The notes beneath the pieces were generated by a model. It was not told the DNA's origin, searched no databases, and saw only the letters and a program-made list of their open reading frames with translations. From NCBI RefSeq assembly GCF_000716875.1, contig NZ_JNWQ01000004.1, positions 1 through 64,000 of the forward strand: a stretch of DNA of 64,000 nt, read 5' to 3'. Source of the DNA: Streptomyces novaecaesareae. Lineage in GTDB: Bacteria > Actinomycetota > Actinomycetes > Streptomycetales > Streptomycetaceae. Below, piece by piece: positions 50,857 to 59,296 of the stretch (the stretch's first letter is position 1; each line of letters opens with the position of its first letter). Made by a program: the position numbers and the translations under genes.

Positions 50857-50932
50857 GTTCATGCCCCGGTTGTTCCAGAGTCGGGACAATTGAGGGTCTT
50901 TGGATCATGTTGTCCGATTTACTCTGGACCGT

Positions 50933-52057
50933 ATGGCCGAGCACAAGAGGGTTCCGAGTCGCCGCCGCAAAGTCCTGCGGACGGCCGCCTGCGCGTTCGT
51001 CGCGCTCGTCGTCCTCGGCGCAGGCGCCGCCGTCTACGCGTACGTCAGGCTCAACGGCAACATCAAGAGCGTCGACATCGACGGCCGCCTCGGCGACGCC
51101 CGGCCGCCGGCCGCCACCGACGGCTCCTTCAACATCCTGGTGCTGGGCTCCGACTCGCGCAGCGGCGAGAACGGCGACCTGGCCGACGGGGACACCGGCG
51201 ACACCGCCCGCTCGGACACCGCGATGGTGGTGCACATCAACCAGGACCACTCGCGCGCGCAGATCGTCTCGATACCGCGCGACACCCTGGTCACCCGCCC
51301 CGACTGCACCGACGCGAGCGGCAAGTCCGTGCCCGGCGCCAAGCGCGCGATGTACAACAGCGCCTTCGAGAGCGGCGGCGCGGCCTGCGCGGTCAAGACC
51401 ACCGAACAGCTCACCGGGCTGCGGATGGACCACTACCTGCAGATCGACTTCGCCGGCTTCGCCCGGGTCGTGGACGCGATAGGCGGGGCCACCGTGACCA
51501 CCACGGTGGCCATCCACGACAAGGACAGCGGGCTCGACCTGCCCGCCGGGCAGCACCACCTGGACGGGCAGCAGGCGCTGGCCTTCGTCCGCACCCGGCA
51601 CGGCGTCGGCGACGGCAGCGACCTCGGCCGGATCGAACTGCAGAAGCAGATGGTGAAGTCGCTGCTCCGGCAGGCCGGCGGGGCCGGACTGCTCACCGAC
51701 CCGGTCAAGCTGTGGTCGATCGGCGACACCGTGACCAAGAGCGTCACCACCGACTCCGCGCTCGGCTCGGTGAACTCCCTGGTGGGGCTCGTCCAGGAGC
51801 TCAAGGGGATCGGGCCGGACCAGCTGAGCATGGTCACCCTGCCCGTGGAGACCGCCCCCAGCGACCCGAACCGGGTCGTCGAGCAGCAGCCCCGGGCCGA
51901 CCAGCTCTGGGCCGCGCTCAAGGCCGACCAGGCCTTCCCGCAGACGGTCGTCTCCGCGCAGCCGGAGAACCCCGCGCAGGCGGCCCCCACGGCTACGCCG
52001 ACGCCCTCCGCGAAGACCGCGGGCAAGCCCACCCCGAAGGCCACCGCCCTGCGCTGA
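50933..52057 (+). CDS. LytR-CpsA-Psr (LCP) family wall-polymer ligase
   Basis: This 374-residue membrane-anchored protein transfers lipid-linked wall polymers to peptidoglycan. ATG 50933 is chosen; the frame goes back to a TTG at 50900. TACTCT (50920-50925) ends seven bases before the ATG, so the mRNA may be leaderless. One N-terminal helix (TAACAFVALVVLGAGAAVYAYV) is followed by the LCP domain with FNILVLGSDSR, the phosphate-binding arginine in IVSIPRDTLV, and LAFVRTRHGVGDGSDLGRI. The tail is Pro/Thr/Ala-rich. A nearby WecA-type transferase makes the lipid-linked precursor such enzymes use. Confidence 0.94.
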   Translation: MAEHKRVPSRRRKVLRTAACAFVALVVLGAGAAVYAYVRLNGNIKSVDIDGRLGDARPPAATDGSFNILVLGSDSRSGENGDLADGDTGDTARSDTAMVVHINQDHSRAQIVSIPRDTLVTRPDCTDASGKSVPGAKRAMYNSAFESGGAACAVKTTEQLTGLRMDHYLQIDFAGFARVVDAIGGATVTTTVAIHDKDSGLDLPAGQHHLDGQQALAFVRTRHGVGDGSDLGRIELQKQMVKSLLRQAGGAGLLTDPVKLWSIGDTVTKSVTTDSALGSVNSLVGLVQELKGIGPDQLSMVTLPVETAPSDPNRVVEQQPRADQLWAALKADQAFPQTVVSAQPENPAQAAPTATPTPSAKTAGKPTPKATALR

Positions 52058-52065
52058 GCGGGCCC

Positions 52066-52091
52066 GGAATATCCCGGAACAGGACCCGGTT
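52066..52091 (+). promoter_or_regulatory. SigR-type promoter of rpmE
   Basis: GGAAT (52066-52070), exactly 18 bases, then GTT (52089-52091) is a perfect match to the SigR consensus GGAAT-N18-GTT. rpmE was reported as a SigR (disulfide stress) target in S. coelicolor. Transcription would start around 52100. Confidence 0.8.
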
Positions 52092-52114
52092 TGGGAAGAT
52101 GCGGCCGGTCCTGG

Positions 52115-52194
52115 CAGACTGGTCCGTCGGTCCCGGTTCACGAGCGGCACTCCAGCCGCCGACCCGGTGCCCTCCCGAAACCTAGGAGAACCCC
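52115..52194 (+). promoter_or_regulatory. Possible structured L31 leader
   Basis: GTCGG (52126-52130) can pair with CCGAC (52159-52163), enclosing a hairpin GCGGC (52144-52148)/GCCGC (52155-52159). Autoregulatory L31 leaders are described in actinobacteria; I could not test this one against the family model. Confidence 0.35.
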
Positions 52195-52416
52195 TTGAAG
52201 CCCAACGTTCACCCCGAGTACGTGGTCACCCGTGTGACCTGCACCTGCGGCGCCGAGTTCACCACCCGGTCGACCGAGACCAGTGGCGAGATCCGCGCCG
52301 AGGTCTGCTCGCAGTGCCACCCGTTCTACACCGGCAAGCAGAAGATCCTCGACACCGGTGGCCGCGTGGCCCGCTTCGAGGCCCGCTTCGGCAAGCAGCA
52401 CAGCGCGAAGGCCTAG
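52195..52416 (+). CDS. rpmE: 50S ribosomal protein L31 (zinc-binding form)
   Basis: This 73-residue protein uses a TTG start at 52195, made clear by TAGGAGAA seven bases upstream and the family N-terminus MKPNVHPEY. The cysteines in TCTCGAEF and VCSQCHPFY form the zinc ribbon, so this is the C+ (zinc-containing) type, not the zinc-free paralog induced on zinc starvation. Zinc-thiol chemistry explains its link to disulfide stress, and a perfect SigR promoter precedes it. A short terminator hairpin follows. Confidence 0.97.
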   Translation: MKPNVHPEYVVTRVTCTCGAEFTTRSTETSGEIRAEVCSQCHPFYTGKQKILDTGGRVARFEARFGKQHSAKA

Positions 52417-52441
52417 CGCTCCCTCGGCGCCGGTTCCCGGT

Positions 52442-52465
52442 GCCCCCGTACTCGTTGTCGGGGGC
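52442..52465 (+). terminator. Terminator after rpmE
   Basis: GCCCCCG (52442-52448) pairs with CGGGGGC (52459-52465) over a 10-base loop. Shortly after it, CCGTACGTTCCC is repeated directly at 52495 and 52511. Confidence 0.55.
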
Positions 52466-52563
52466 GCTCGGGGGCCGGCGCCGTTCGCGTCCCACCGTAC
52501 GTTCCCGCCCCCGTACGTTCCCCACCCCCGCACGATCCGAGCCCCCGGGAAGAAGGCCACCCC

Positions 52564-53640
52564 ATGTTCGAGGCAGTCGAAGAGCTCCTCGTCGAGCACG
52601 CCGACCTCGAGACGAGGCTGGCCGACCCGTCCGTCCACGCCGACCAGAACAACGCGCGCAAGCTGGCCAAGCGCTACGCCGAGCTGACCCCCATCACCCG
52701 GGTCTACCGGCAGTGGCGGCAGGCCGGCGAGGACATCGAGGCCGCGCGCGAACTCGCCGCCGAGGACCCGGAGTTCCTCGCCGAGGTGAAGGACTCCGAG
52801 GCGCGCCGCGACCAACTGACCGAGGAATTGCGGCTGCTGCTGGTGCCGCGGGACCCGAGCGACGACAAGGACGTCATCCTGGAGATCAAGGCGGGCGAAG
52901 GCGGCGAGGAGTCCGCGCTGTTCGCCGGTGACCTGCTCCGGATGTACCTGCGCTTCGCCGAGCGGATCGGCTGGAAGACCGAGATCATCGACTCCAACGA
53001 GTCCGACCTCGGCGGCTACAAGGACGTCTCGGTCGCGGTCAAGACCAAGGGCAACACCGAGCCCGGCCAGGGCGTCTGGGCCCGGCTGAAGTACGAGGGC
53101 GGCGTGCACCGCGTGCAGCGCGTCCCCGCCACCGAGTCCCAGGGCCGCATCCACACCTCCGCGGCGGGCGTGCTGGTCACCCCCGAGGCGGAGGAGGTCG
53201 AGGTCGAGATCCTCGCCAACGACCTGCGGATCGACGTCTACCGCTCCTCCGGCCCCGGCGGCCAGTCGGTCAACACCACCGACTCCGCGGTCCGGATCAC
53301 CCACCTGCCGACCGGTATCGTGGCGTCCTGCCAGAACGAGAAGAGCCAGCTGCAGAACAAGGAGCAGGCGATGCGCATCCTGCGTTCGCGGCTGCTGGCC
53401 GCCGCGCAGGAGGAGGCCGAGCGCGAGGCCTCGGACGCGCGCCGCAGCCAGGTCCGCACGGTGGACCGCTCCGAGCGGATCCGGACGTACAACTACCCCG
53501 AGAACCGCATCTCGGACCACCGCACGGGGTTCAAGTCGTACAACCTGGACCAGGTCCTGGACGGCGACCTGAACGCGGTGATCCAGTCCTGCGTCGACAA
53601 GGACGCGGCGGCCAAGCTCGCCGCGGCCCAAGAGAACTGA
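52564..53640 (+). CDS. prfA: Peptide chain release factor 1
   Basis: This 358-residue factor releases peptides at UAA and UAG. ATG 52564 is preceded by GGGAAGAAGG. The codon-recognition region holds the PxT-type motif in [17 protein letters not shown], and the peptidyl-transferase GGQ motif lies in [20 protein letters not shown]. The length is that of RF1. prmC, whose product methylates the GGQ glutamine, begins 62 bases downstream on the same strand and is probably co-transcribed. Confidence 0.98.
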   Translation: MFEAVEELLVEHADLETRLADPSVHADQNNARKLAKRYAELTPITRVYRQWRQAGEDIEAARELAAEDPEFLAEVKDSEARRDQLTEELRLLLVPRDPSDDKDVILEIKAGEGGEESALFAGDLLRMYLRFAERIGWKTEIIDSNESDLGGYKDVSVAVKTKGNTEPGQGVWARLKYEGGVHRVQRVPATESQGRIHTSAAGVLVTPEAEEVEVEILANDLRIDVYRSSGPGGQSVNTTDSAVRITHLPTGIVASCQNEKSQLQNKEQAMRILRSRLLAAAQEEAEREASDARRSQVRTVDRSERIRTYNYPENRISDHRTGFKSYNLDQVLDGDLNAVIQSCVDKDAAAKLAAAQEN

Positions 53641-53702
53641 GACCGGCGCGCGCCAGCCCACGGGCAGTCCGGAGCCGGAGCGCAGAAAACGAGGTCGTAC
53701 GG

Positions 53703-54569
53703 ATGAACCTGCTGCTCGCCGAGGTGGCCCAGGCCACCCAGCGGTTGGCCGCGGCCGGCGTGCCGTCGCCGCGCTTCGACGCGGAGGAACTCGCCGCCTA
53801 CGTCCACAACGTCAAGCGCAGCCAGCTGCACACGGTGAAGGACGCGGACTTCGACGCCCGCTACTGGGAGGCCGTCTCCCGCCGCGAGGCGCGCGAACCG
53901 CTCCAGCACATCACCGGGCGGGCGTTCTTCCGCTACCTCGAACTGGCGGTCGGCCCCGGGGTGTTCGTGCCCCGGCCGGAGACCGAGACGGTCGTCGAGT
54001 GGGCCATAGACGCGGTGCGCGACATGGACGTGGCCGAGCCGCTGGTGGTGGACCTGTGCTCCGGCTCCGGCGCGATCGCCCTCGCCCTGGCGCAGGAGCT
54101 GCCGCGCTCGACCGTGCACGCCTTCGAGCTGGACGAGGGCGCGCTGGAGTACACCCGGCGCAACATCGAGGCCAGCCCGGACCGCGCCCGCGTCACCCTG
54201 CACGCCGGCGACGCCACCAAGGCCTTCGAGGACGACCGCTCCTGGGACGGCCGCTTCGACCTGGTCATCTCCAACCCGCCGTACATCCCGCTCACCGAGT
54301 GGGAGTACGTCGCGCCGGAGGCCCGCGACCACGACCCGCAGATGTCGCTGTTCTCCGGCGAGGACGGCCTGGACACCATCCGCGGCATCGAGCGGGTGGC
54401 CGCGCGGCTGCTGCGCCCGGGCGGCGCGGTGGTCATCGAGCACGCCGACCAGCAGGGCGGCCAGGTGCCGTGGATCTTCAACGAGGAACGCGGCTGGACG
54501 GACACCGCCGACCACCGCGACCTGAACAACCGGCCGCGCTTCACGACCGCCCGAAGGGTGGGGTCGTGA
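53703..54569 (+). CDS. prmC: Release factor glutamine methyltransferase
   Basis: This 288-residue SAM-dependent enzyme methylates the glutamine of the GGQ motif in release factors. ATG 53703 lies a little after GAGG-like sequence. An N-terminal helical domain (to about residue 75) precedes the methyltransferase fold with VDLCSGSGAIALALAQE as SAM-binding motif I. The catalytic NPPY is in FDLVISNPPYIPLTEW. It follows prfA, the substrate gene, as in most bacteria. Confidence 0.97.
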   Translation: MNLLLAEVAQATQRLAAAGVPSPRFDAEELAAYVHNVKRSQLHTVKDADFDARYWEAVSRREAREPLQHITGRAFFRYLELAVGPGVFVPRPETETVVEWAIDAVRDMDVAEPLVVDLCSGSGAIALALAQELPRSTVHAFELDEGALEYTRRNIEASPDRARVTLHAGDATKAFEDDRSWDGRFDLVISNPPYIPLTEWEYVAPEARDHDPQMSLFSGEDGLDTIRGIERVAARLLRPGGAVVIEHADQQGGQVPWIFNEERGWTDTADHRDLNNRPRFTTARRVGS

Positions 54570-54656
54570 ACATTGAGCGCAGTACGACCGCGCGTCGGGC
54601 TGCGCTGTGACGACCGCTGTGACCGCTGTGAGCCACTCCGGAAGGGGACCGCACCG

Positions 54657-55304
54657 ATGAGCCGCCGCTACGACTGTGCCGATGCCGGGGACCGCGCCAC
54701 CGGTCTGCGCGAGGCCGCCTCGGCCGTCCGCCGCGGCGAACTCGTCGTGCTGCCCACCGACACCCTGTACGGGGTCGGTGCGGACGCCTTCTCCCCGGAG
54801 GCCGTCGGCGAGCTGATGACCGCCCGGGGCCGCGGCCGCACCACGCCCTCGCCCGTCCTGGTCGGCTCGCCGACCACCCTGCACGGCCTGGTCACCGACT
54901 TCTCCGAGCAGGCCTGGGAGCTGGTCGACGCGTTCTGGCCCGGCGGGCTCACCCTGGTCGCCCGGCACCAGCCCTCGCTGCGCTGGGACCTCGGCGAGAC
55001 CCGTGGCACCGTCGCCGTGCGGATGCCGCTGCACCCGGTCGCCATCGAGCTGCTGAACGCCACCGGGCCGATGGCCGTCTCCAGCGCCAACCGGATCGGC
55101 GGGGCGTCCCCGCTGACCTGCGACGAGGCCCAGGGCCAGCTCGGCGACGCGGTCTCGGTCTACCTGGACGGCGGAGCGGCCGACCACAGCGCGGCCTCGT
55201 CCATCGTCGACGTCACCGGCAAGGTCCCGATCCTGCTGCGGGCCGGCGCGATCAGCGTCGAGCAGCTGAGGGAGGTCGTACCCGACCTGGAGGCCGGCAG
55301 TTGA
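54657..55304 (+). CDS. L-threonylcarbamoyladenylate synthase (Sua5/YciO/YrdC family)
   Basis: This 215-residue enzyme makes threonylcarbamoyl-AMP from threonine, bicarbonate and ATP, the first step of the t6A37 modification of ANN-reading tRNAs. ATG 54657 follows GGAAGGGGACC; the open frame extends upstream to 54573 without support. Family motifs are GELVVLPTDTLYGVGADAF, WPGGLTLVARH, TVAVRMPLHPVA and SSANRIGGASP. The C-terminus is short, so it is the YrdC/TsaC-length form. Its stop overlaps the TTG of the phosphatase gene. Confidence 0.95.
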   Translation: MSRRYDCADAGDRATGLREAASAVRRGELVVLPTDTLYGVGADAFSPEAVGELMTARGRGRTTPSPVLVGSPTTLHGLVTDFSEQAWELVDAFWPGGLTLVARHQPSLRWDLGETRGTVAVRMPLHPVAIELLNATGPMAVSSANRIGGASPLTCDEAQGQLGDAVSVYLDGGAADHSAASSIVDVTGKVPILLRAGAISVEQLREVVPDLEAGS

Positions 55305-55978
55305 CGCCCACCGCCTCGCTCCATGCCGGGCCCGGCATAGCGCCGTACCTGAGCGTGGGCCCCAGGCCGCTGGACCACTTCCGGATCCTGTTCGTCTGCA
55401 CCGGGAACATCTGCCGCTCGCCGATCGCCGAGCGGCTCACCCGGCGTGAGCTGGACACCCGGCTGAGCCCCCGGGTGGCCGGGCGGATCCTGGTCGAGAG
55501 CGCCGGCACCTGGGGCCACGAGGGTGCGCCGATGGAGGACCACGCCGCGACCGTGCTCGACGAGTACGGCGCCGACAGCGGCGGCTTCACCGGCCGCGAG
55601 CTGCTGGACGAGCACGTGGTCGAGGCCGACCTGGTGCTCACCGCGACGCTGGACCACCGCGCCCAGGTGATCTCGATGGGCCACGAGGCGGGGCTGCGCA
55701 CCTTCACGCTGAAGGAGTTCACGCGTCTGGTGCGGACGATAGACCCTGGCACGCTGCCCGACCCCCGGCGCGGCGCCGACGTCACCGAGCGGGCCCGCGC
55801 ACTGGTCCGGGCGGCCGCCGCCCTGCGTGGCTGGCTGCTGGCCGCCACCCCGGAGTCGGACGAGGTGGACGACCCGTACGGGGCGCCGATCGGCATGTTC
55901 CGCAACTGCGGCGAGGAGATATTCCACGCGGTCGACCCGGTGGTCACCGCGCTCACGGGCGTCCCCGCACACCGCTGA
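55301..55978 (+). CDS. Low-molecular-weight protein-tyrosine phosphatase family protein
   Basis: This 225-residue protein starts at TTG 55301, overlapping the upstream stop (TTGA) and preceded by GGAGG. The active-site loop is FVCTGNICRSPIAERL (Cys-x5-Arg), and a late acidic DPG/LPDPRRG region carries the general-acid aspartate. A 25-residue N-terminal extension and a C-terminal stretch of about 50 residues exceed the usual 150-160 residue LMW phosphatase. Such enzymes near WecA genes often dephosphorylate kinases of exopolysaccharide synthesis, but the target here is unknown. Confidence 0.9.
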   Translation: MTPTASLHAGPGIAPYLSVGPRPLDHFRILFVCTGNICRSPIAERLTRRELDTRLSPRVAGRILVESAGTWGHEGAPMEDHAATVLDEYGADSGGFTGRELLDEHVVEADLVLTATLDHRAQVISMGHEAGLRTFTLKEFTRLVRTIDPGTLPDPRRGADVTERARALVRAAAALRGWLLAATPESDEVDDPYGAPIGMFRNCGEEIFHAVDPVVTALTGVPAHR

Positions 55979-55995
55979 CCCGCACGGGTACACAT

Positions 55996-56098
55996 ACGCG
56001 AGCGAGCACGCGAGCGAGCCGAAGGGCCGCGCCGGTGCCGAAAGGGAGAAGCGAGGAGGCCCCGAGATGGGGGTACCCCCGGCCGGAGGCTGGGGGAG
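55996..56098. repeat. Dispersed Streptomyces-type intergenic repeats
   Basis: ACGCGAGCGAGC is perfectly duplicated at 55996-56007 and 56008-56019. Further on, 56067-56098 contains the 12-base palindrome GGGGGTACCCCC (56069-56080) followed by GGCCGGAGGCTGGGGGAG. This resembles a repeat family that is widely scattered between genes in streptomycetes. The 282-base gap holds no gene. Confidence 0.65.
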
Positions 56099-56260
56099 AG
56101 GGGCATTGGAGCGCCGACCGTCGGCGCCGGTTCGGAGCGGCCCGGAGGCGAGCCGAGCGCCCAAACAGGGGCGGGCCGAACGGCCCCGTCCCGGCGGGCC
56201 GGGCGGCGGAAGCAGTCCTAGGCTGGATCCACCCCACCCGCAGCGCCCGGGAGTCCCGCC

Positions 56261-57541
56261 ATGACCGTCACCGATGCCGCGACCGGCCCGACCGCGACGA
56301 GGGGGCGCCCCTGGGCGTCCGAGGCCCTGCACCGGGCGGATCCGCAGCTCGCCGACCTACTGGCCGCGGAGGCCGAGCGGCGGGCCGAGACGATCCAGCT
56401 GCTGGCGGGGGAGAACCTCACCACCCCCGCCGTCCTGGCGGCCCTCAGCGGCCCGCTGATCGACAAGTACGCCGAGGGCTACCCGGGCCGCCGGCACCAC
56501 ACCGGCTGCTCCCTGGCGGACGCCGCCGAGCTGCTGGCGATCGACCGGGCCCGCGAGCTGTTCGCCGCCCCGCACGCCAACGTCCAGCCGCGGTCGGTGA
56601 CTTCGGCGATGCTGGCGGCGTACGCGGCGCTGCTGCGGCCCGGCGACGGGGTGCTGGCGATGTCGCTGGAGCACGGCGGCCACCTCAGCTGCGGCTCGCG
56701 CGCCAACTTCTCCGGCCGCTGGTTCGCCTTCACCGGTTACGGAGTGCGTGAGAGCGACGGGCTGATCGACCTCGACCAGGTGCGCGAACTGGCCCGGCTG
56801 CATCGGCCGAAGGCCATCGTGGCGGGCTCGATCTCCTACCCCCGGCACCTGGACTGGGCGGCGTTCCGGGAGATCGCCGACGAGGTGGACGCCTACCTGA
56901 TCGCCTCGGCCGCGCAGACCACCGGCCTGGTCGCGGCCGGTGTGGCGCCCTCCCCGGTGCCGTACGCGGACGTGACCGTGGCGGCCACCCACAAGCTGCT
57001 GCGCGGGCCGCGCGGCGGCCTGCTGCTGTGCACCGCGGAGCTGGCCGAGCGGATCGACCGCGCGGTGTTCCCGTTCAGCCAGGGCGGCGCGGCGATGAAC
57101 GAGGTGGCCGGCAAGGCGGTCGCCCTCGCGGAGGCCTCGACGCCCGCCTACCGGGCGTACGCGCAGCGGACGGTGTCCGGGGCGCAGGCGCTGGCGGAGG
57201 GGCTTGCAGAGGCCGGAATGCGCCCCCTGACGGGTGGTACCGACACCCACCTGGTGACGGCCGACGTGAGCCCGCTGGGGGTGAGCGGCGCGGAGGCCGA
57301 GCGGCGCTGCGCGGCGGCCGGGCTGCTGCTCGGCAAGTGCGCGCTGCCGTACGACCCGGCGCCGCCCGCCGAGGCCTCCGGGATCCGGCTGGGCACGGGC
57401 ACGGTGACCAGTCAGGGGATGGGCGGGGCGGAGCTGTCCGAGATCGCCGGACTGGTCGCGCGGGTGCTCGCCGGCGGCGCCGTCGCACAGACGGCGGCGC
57501 GGGTCCGGGAGCTGGCGCAGGCCTTCGCCGACCGGGCCTGA
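56261..57541 (+). CDS. Serine hydroxymethyltransferase-like protein with altered PLP site
   Basis: This 426-residue protein is clearly homologous to GlyA (KYAEGYPGRRHHTGC, EHGGHLSCGS, VPYADVTVAATHKLLRGPRGG). The PLP lysine in ATHKLLRGPRGG, the substrate-carboxylate arginine in GIRLGTGTVTS and the PLP-stacking His in LEHGGHL are kept. However, the Asp that bonds the PLP ring nitrogen (VDMAH in ordinary GlyA) is Ser216, and the neighbouring His is Gln219 (YLIASAAQTTGLVAAG). SENF is GENL, and YPGRRYYGG is YPGRRHHTG. Normal serine-glycine conversion is therefore doubtful and another glyA elsewhere is likely. ATG 56261 is assigned from family start; no strong ribosome-binding site is seen. Confidence 0.88.
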   Translation: MTVTDAATGPTATRGRPWASEALHRADPQLADLLAAEAERRAETIQLLAGENLTTPAVLAALSGPLIDKYAEGYPGRRHHTGCSLADAAELLAIDRARELFAAPHANVQPRSVTSAMLAAYAALLRPGDGVLAMSLEHGGHLSCGSRANFSGRWFAFTGYGVRESDGLIDLDQVRELARLHRPKAIVAGSISYPRHLDWAAFREIADEVDAYLIASAAQTTGLVAAGVAPSPVPYADVTVAATHKLLRGPRGGLLLCTAELAERIDRAVFPFSQGGAAMNEVAGKAVALAEASTPAYRAYAQRTVSGAQALAEGLAEAGMRPLTGGTDTHLVTADVSPLGVSGAEAERRCAAAGLLLGKCALPYDPAPPAEASGIRLGTGTVTSQGMGGAELSEIAGLVARVLAGGAVAQTAARVRELAQAFADRA

Positions 57542-57663
57542 GCGGGGCCCGTCCACGGGCATCCGGATCTCCTACCCGGGAGGGCGAACCGCGATGCACG
57601 TCCCCGGCGTCCGACTCAATAAGGTGTGTGCCGTGGCGACGCACCTCGAACCCCGGGAAGGCA

Positions 57664-57687
57664 GGGGAGTACCTTCGGTACTTCCCC
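57664..57687 (+). terminator. Hairpin between the glyA-like gene and wecA
   Basis: GGGGAGTACC (57664-57673) pairs with GGTACTTCCCC (57677-57687), with one bulged T. It lies 25 bases before the wecA start, so it could terminate, or act in the leader of, wecA. Confidence 0.4.
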
Positions 57688-57711
57688 GTTCGACAGTGAT
57701 GCAGGAGGCCA

Positions 57712-58995
57712 GTGGTGCGTGAGTATCTGCTGGTGCTGTTCTGCACCGCCGCGGTCACCTACCTGCTGACCGGCCCGGTCCGGAAGTTCGCCATCGCGGC
57801 CGGCGCCATGCCGCCGGTGCGCGCCCGCGACGTGCACCGCGAGCCCACGCCGCGGCTCGGCGGCATCGCGATGTTCGGCGGCCTCTGCGCGGGCATCCTG
57901 GTCGCCTCGCAACTCGACAACCTGAGCAAGGTGTTCACCCAGGGCACCGACATCCGCGCGCTGCTGTCCGGCGCCGGGATCATGTTCCTGCTCGGGGTGC
58001 TCGACGACAAGTGGGGCGTGGACGCCCTGGTGAAGCTCGGCGGCCAGATGATCGCCGCCGGTGTGATGGTCTGGCAGGGCGTCACGGTGATCACCCTCCC
58101 GGTGCCCGGCGTCGGCGCGGTCGCGGTGAGCCCGACCCAGGGCATGGTCATCTCGGTCACCCTGGTCGTCGTCATGGTCAACGCGGTGAACTTCATCGAC
58201 GGTCTGGACGGCCTGGCCGGCGGCATGGTCTGCATCGCCGCGATGGCCTTCTTCCTGTACAGCTACCGGCTCTGGTACGGCTACGCGATCACCGACGCGG
58301 CGCCCGCCGTGCTGTTCAGCGTGCTGCTGATCGGCATGTGCCTGGGCTTCCTGGCGCACAACATGCACCCGGCGCGGATCTTCATGGGCGACTCCGGCTC
58401 GATGATGCTGGGCCTGATGCTGGCCGTCGCCGCGATCTCCATCACCGGCCGCGTCGACCCGGACCTGATCAACAACGAGACCGGTTCGCAGACCGCCACC
58501 GTGCACGCCCTGGTGCCGATCTACATCCCGCTGCTGCTGCCGCTGACGGTCATCGCGCTGCCGCTGGCCGACCTGCTGCTCGCGGTGGTGCGCCGCACCT
58601 GGGCCGGCCAGTCGCCGTTCGCCGCCGACAAGCGGCACCTGCACCACCGGCTGCTGCAGGTCGGGCACTCGCACAGCCGGGCCGTGCTGATCATGTACTT
58701 CTGGGCCGCGCTGATCGCCTTCGGCTCGGTGGCCTTCTCGGTGACCAACACCGGCCGCACCGTGGTCCTGACGCTCGCCGGGCTCTGCCTGGTCGGCCTG
58801 GTGGTGCTGCTCACCCCGCGGTTCCGGCCGCGGGCGCCGCGGGCGGTGCAGTCCTTCGTCCCGCCGCGGTACCGCCGCCAGTCCTCCGGCCCGATGGCCG
58901 AACTCTCGGCGAAGGACAAGCAAATCCTGGGTGAAGCCAGCCGGGAGGGCTCCGCCGAGCGGGCCGACCACGGACCGACCGGTGGCCGTCGCTGA
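57712..58995 (+). CDS. wecA: Undecaprenyl-phosphate N-acetylhexosamine-1-phosphate transferase (WecA/TagO/MraY family)
   Basis: This 427-residue membrane enzyme attaches GlcNAc-1-phosphate (or a related sugar) to the lipid carrier, the first step of wall glycopolymer synthesis. Two adjacent GTG codons at 57712 and 57715 follow GCAGGAGG. About eleven helices are expected. Catalytic aspartates lie in GVLDDKWGVDALVKL and VNFIDGLDGLAGGM, with the loop motifs IFMGDSGSMMLGL and KRHLHHRLLQVGHSHSRA. It precedes the atp genes, as in many actinobacteria. The LCP ligase at 50933 could use the end product. Confidence 0.95.
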   Translation: MVREYLLVLFCTAAVTYLLTGPVRKFAIAAGAMPPVRARDVHREPTPRLGGIAMFGGLCAGILVASQLDNLSKVFTQGTDIRALLSGAGIMFLLGVLDDKWGVDALVKLGGQMIAAGVMVWQGVTVITLPVPGVGAVAVSPTQGMVISVTLVVVMVNAVNFIDGLDGLAGGMVCIAAMAFFLYSYRLWYGYAITDAAPAVLFSVLLIGMCLGFLAHNMHPARIFMGDSGSMMLGLMLAVAAISITGRVDPDLINNETGSQTATVHALVPIYIPLLLPLTVIALPLADLLLAVVRRTWAGQSPFAADKRHLHHRLLQVGHSHSRAVLIMYFWAALIAFGSVAFSVTNTGRTVVLTLAGLCLVGLVVLLTPRFRPRAPRAVQSFVPPRYRRQSSGPMAELSAKDKQILGEASREGSAERADHGPTGGRR

Positions 58996-59032
58996 CGGGT
59001 GAGTTGACGTTCCGTCAGATGCCTTCACCCGT
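58995..59032 (+). terminator. Nested hairpin after wecA
   Basis: ACGGGTGA (58995-59002) is mirrored by TCACCCGT (59025-59032), and TGACG (59005-59009) by CGTCA (59013-59017). It begins on the last base of the wecA stop and probably ends its transcript. Confidence 0.6.
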
Positions 59033-59057
59033 AAGGCGGATCTGCTGCGCCGTTGGT

Positions 59058-59071
59058 GTGACAGGAGCCAC
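59058..59071 (+). promoter_or_regulatory. Candidate Crp site upstream of the atp operon
   Basis: GTG-ACAGGA-G-C-CAC matches the Streptomyces Crp consensus GTG-N6-GNCAC. The wider TGTGACAGGAGCCACA (59057-59072) is also one mismatch from the classical TGTGA-N6-TCACA. It lies 226 bases before atpI, within the 301-base gap after wecA. Confidence 0.5.
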
Positions 59072-59296
59072 ACGTTCATGGTAAAGCTCTCATCAAATAG
59101 TTTGTGATACCGTTCACGAGTACCGAGAACACGCCGAAAGAACCTGACAGGTGGATGACTTCCGTCCCTGTCGGTCTCCCTCGACGGGCCCGTCGCTCCT
59201 GCGGGCGGCCCTGCGGCGATGCCTCGGTCCCGGTGTCACCCCGCCACCGTCCGTGCCCGTCCCCCGCCACATCGACATGCCGCCGGAGCTGCCGAC

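Noticed and set aside
56357..57562. A 401-codon antisense frame over the glyA-like gene
   Set aside because: Arg/Gly/Val-rich shadow frame without motifs. The plus strand is a clear GlyA homolog despite its altered residues.
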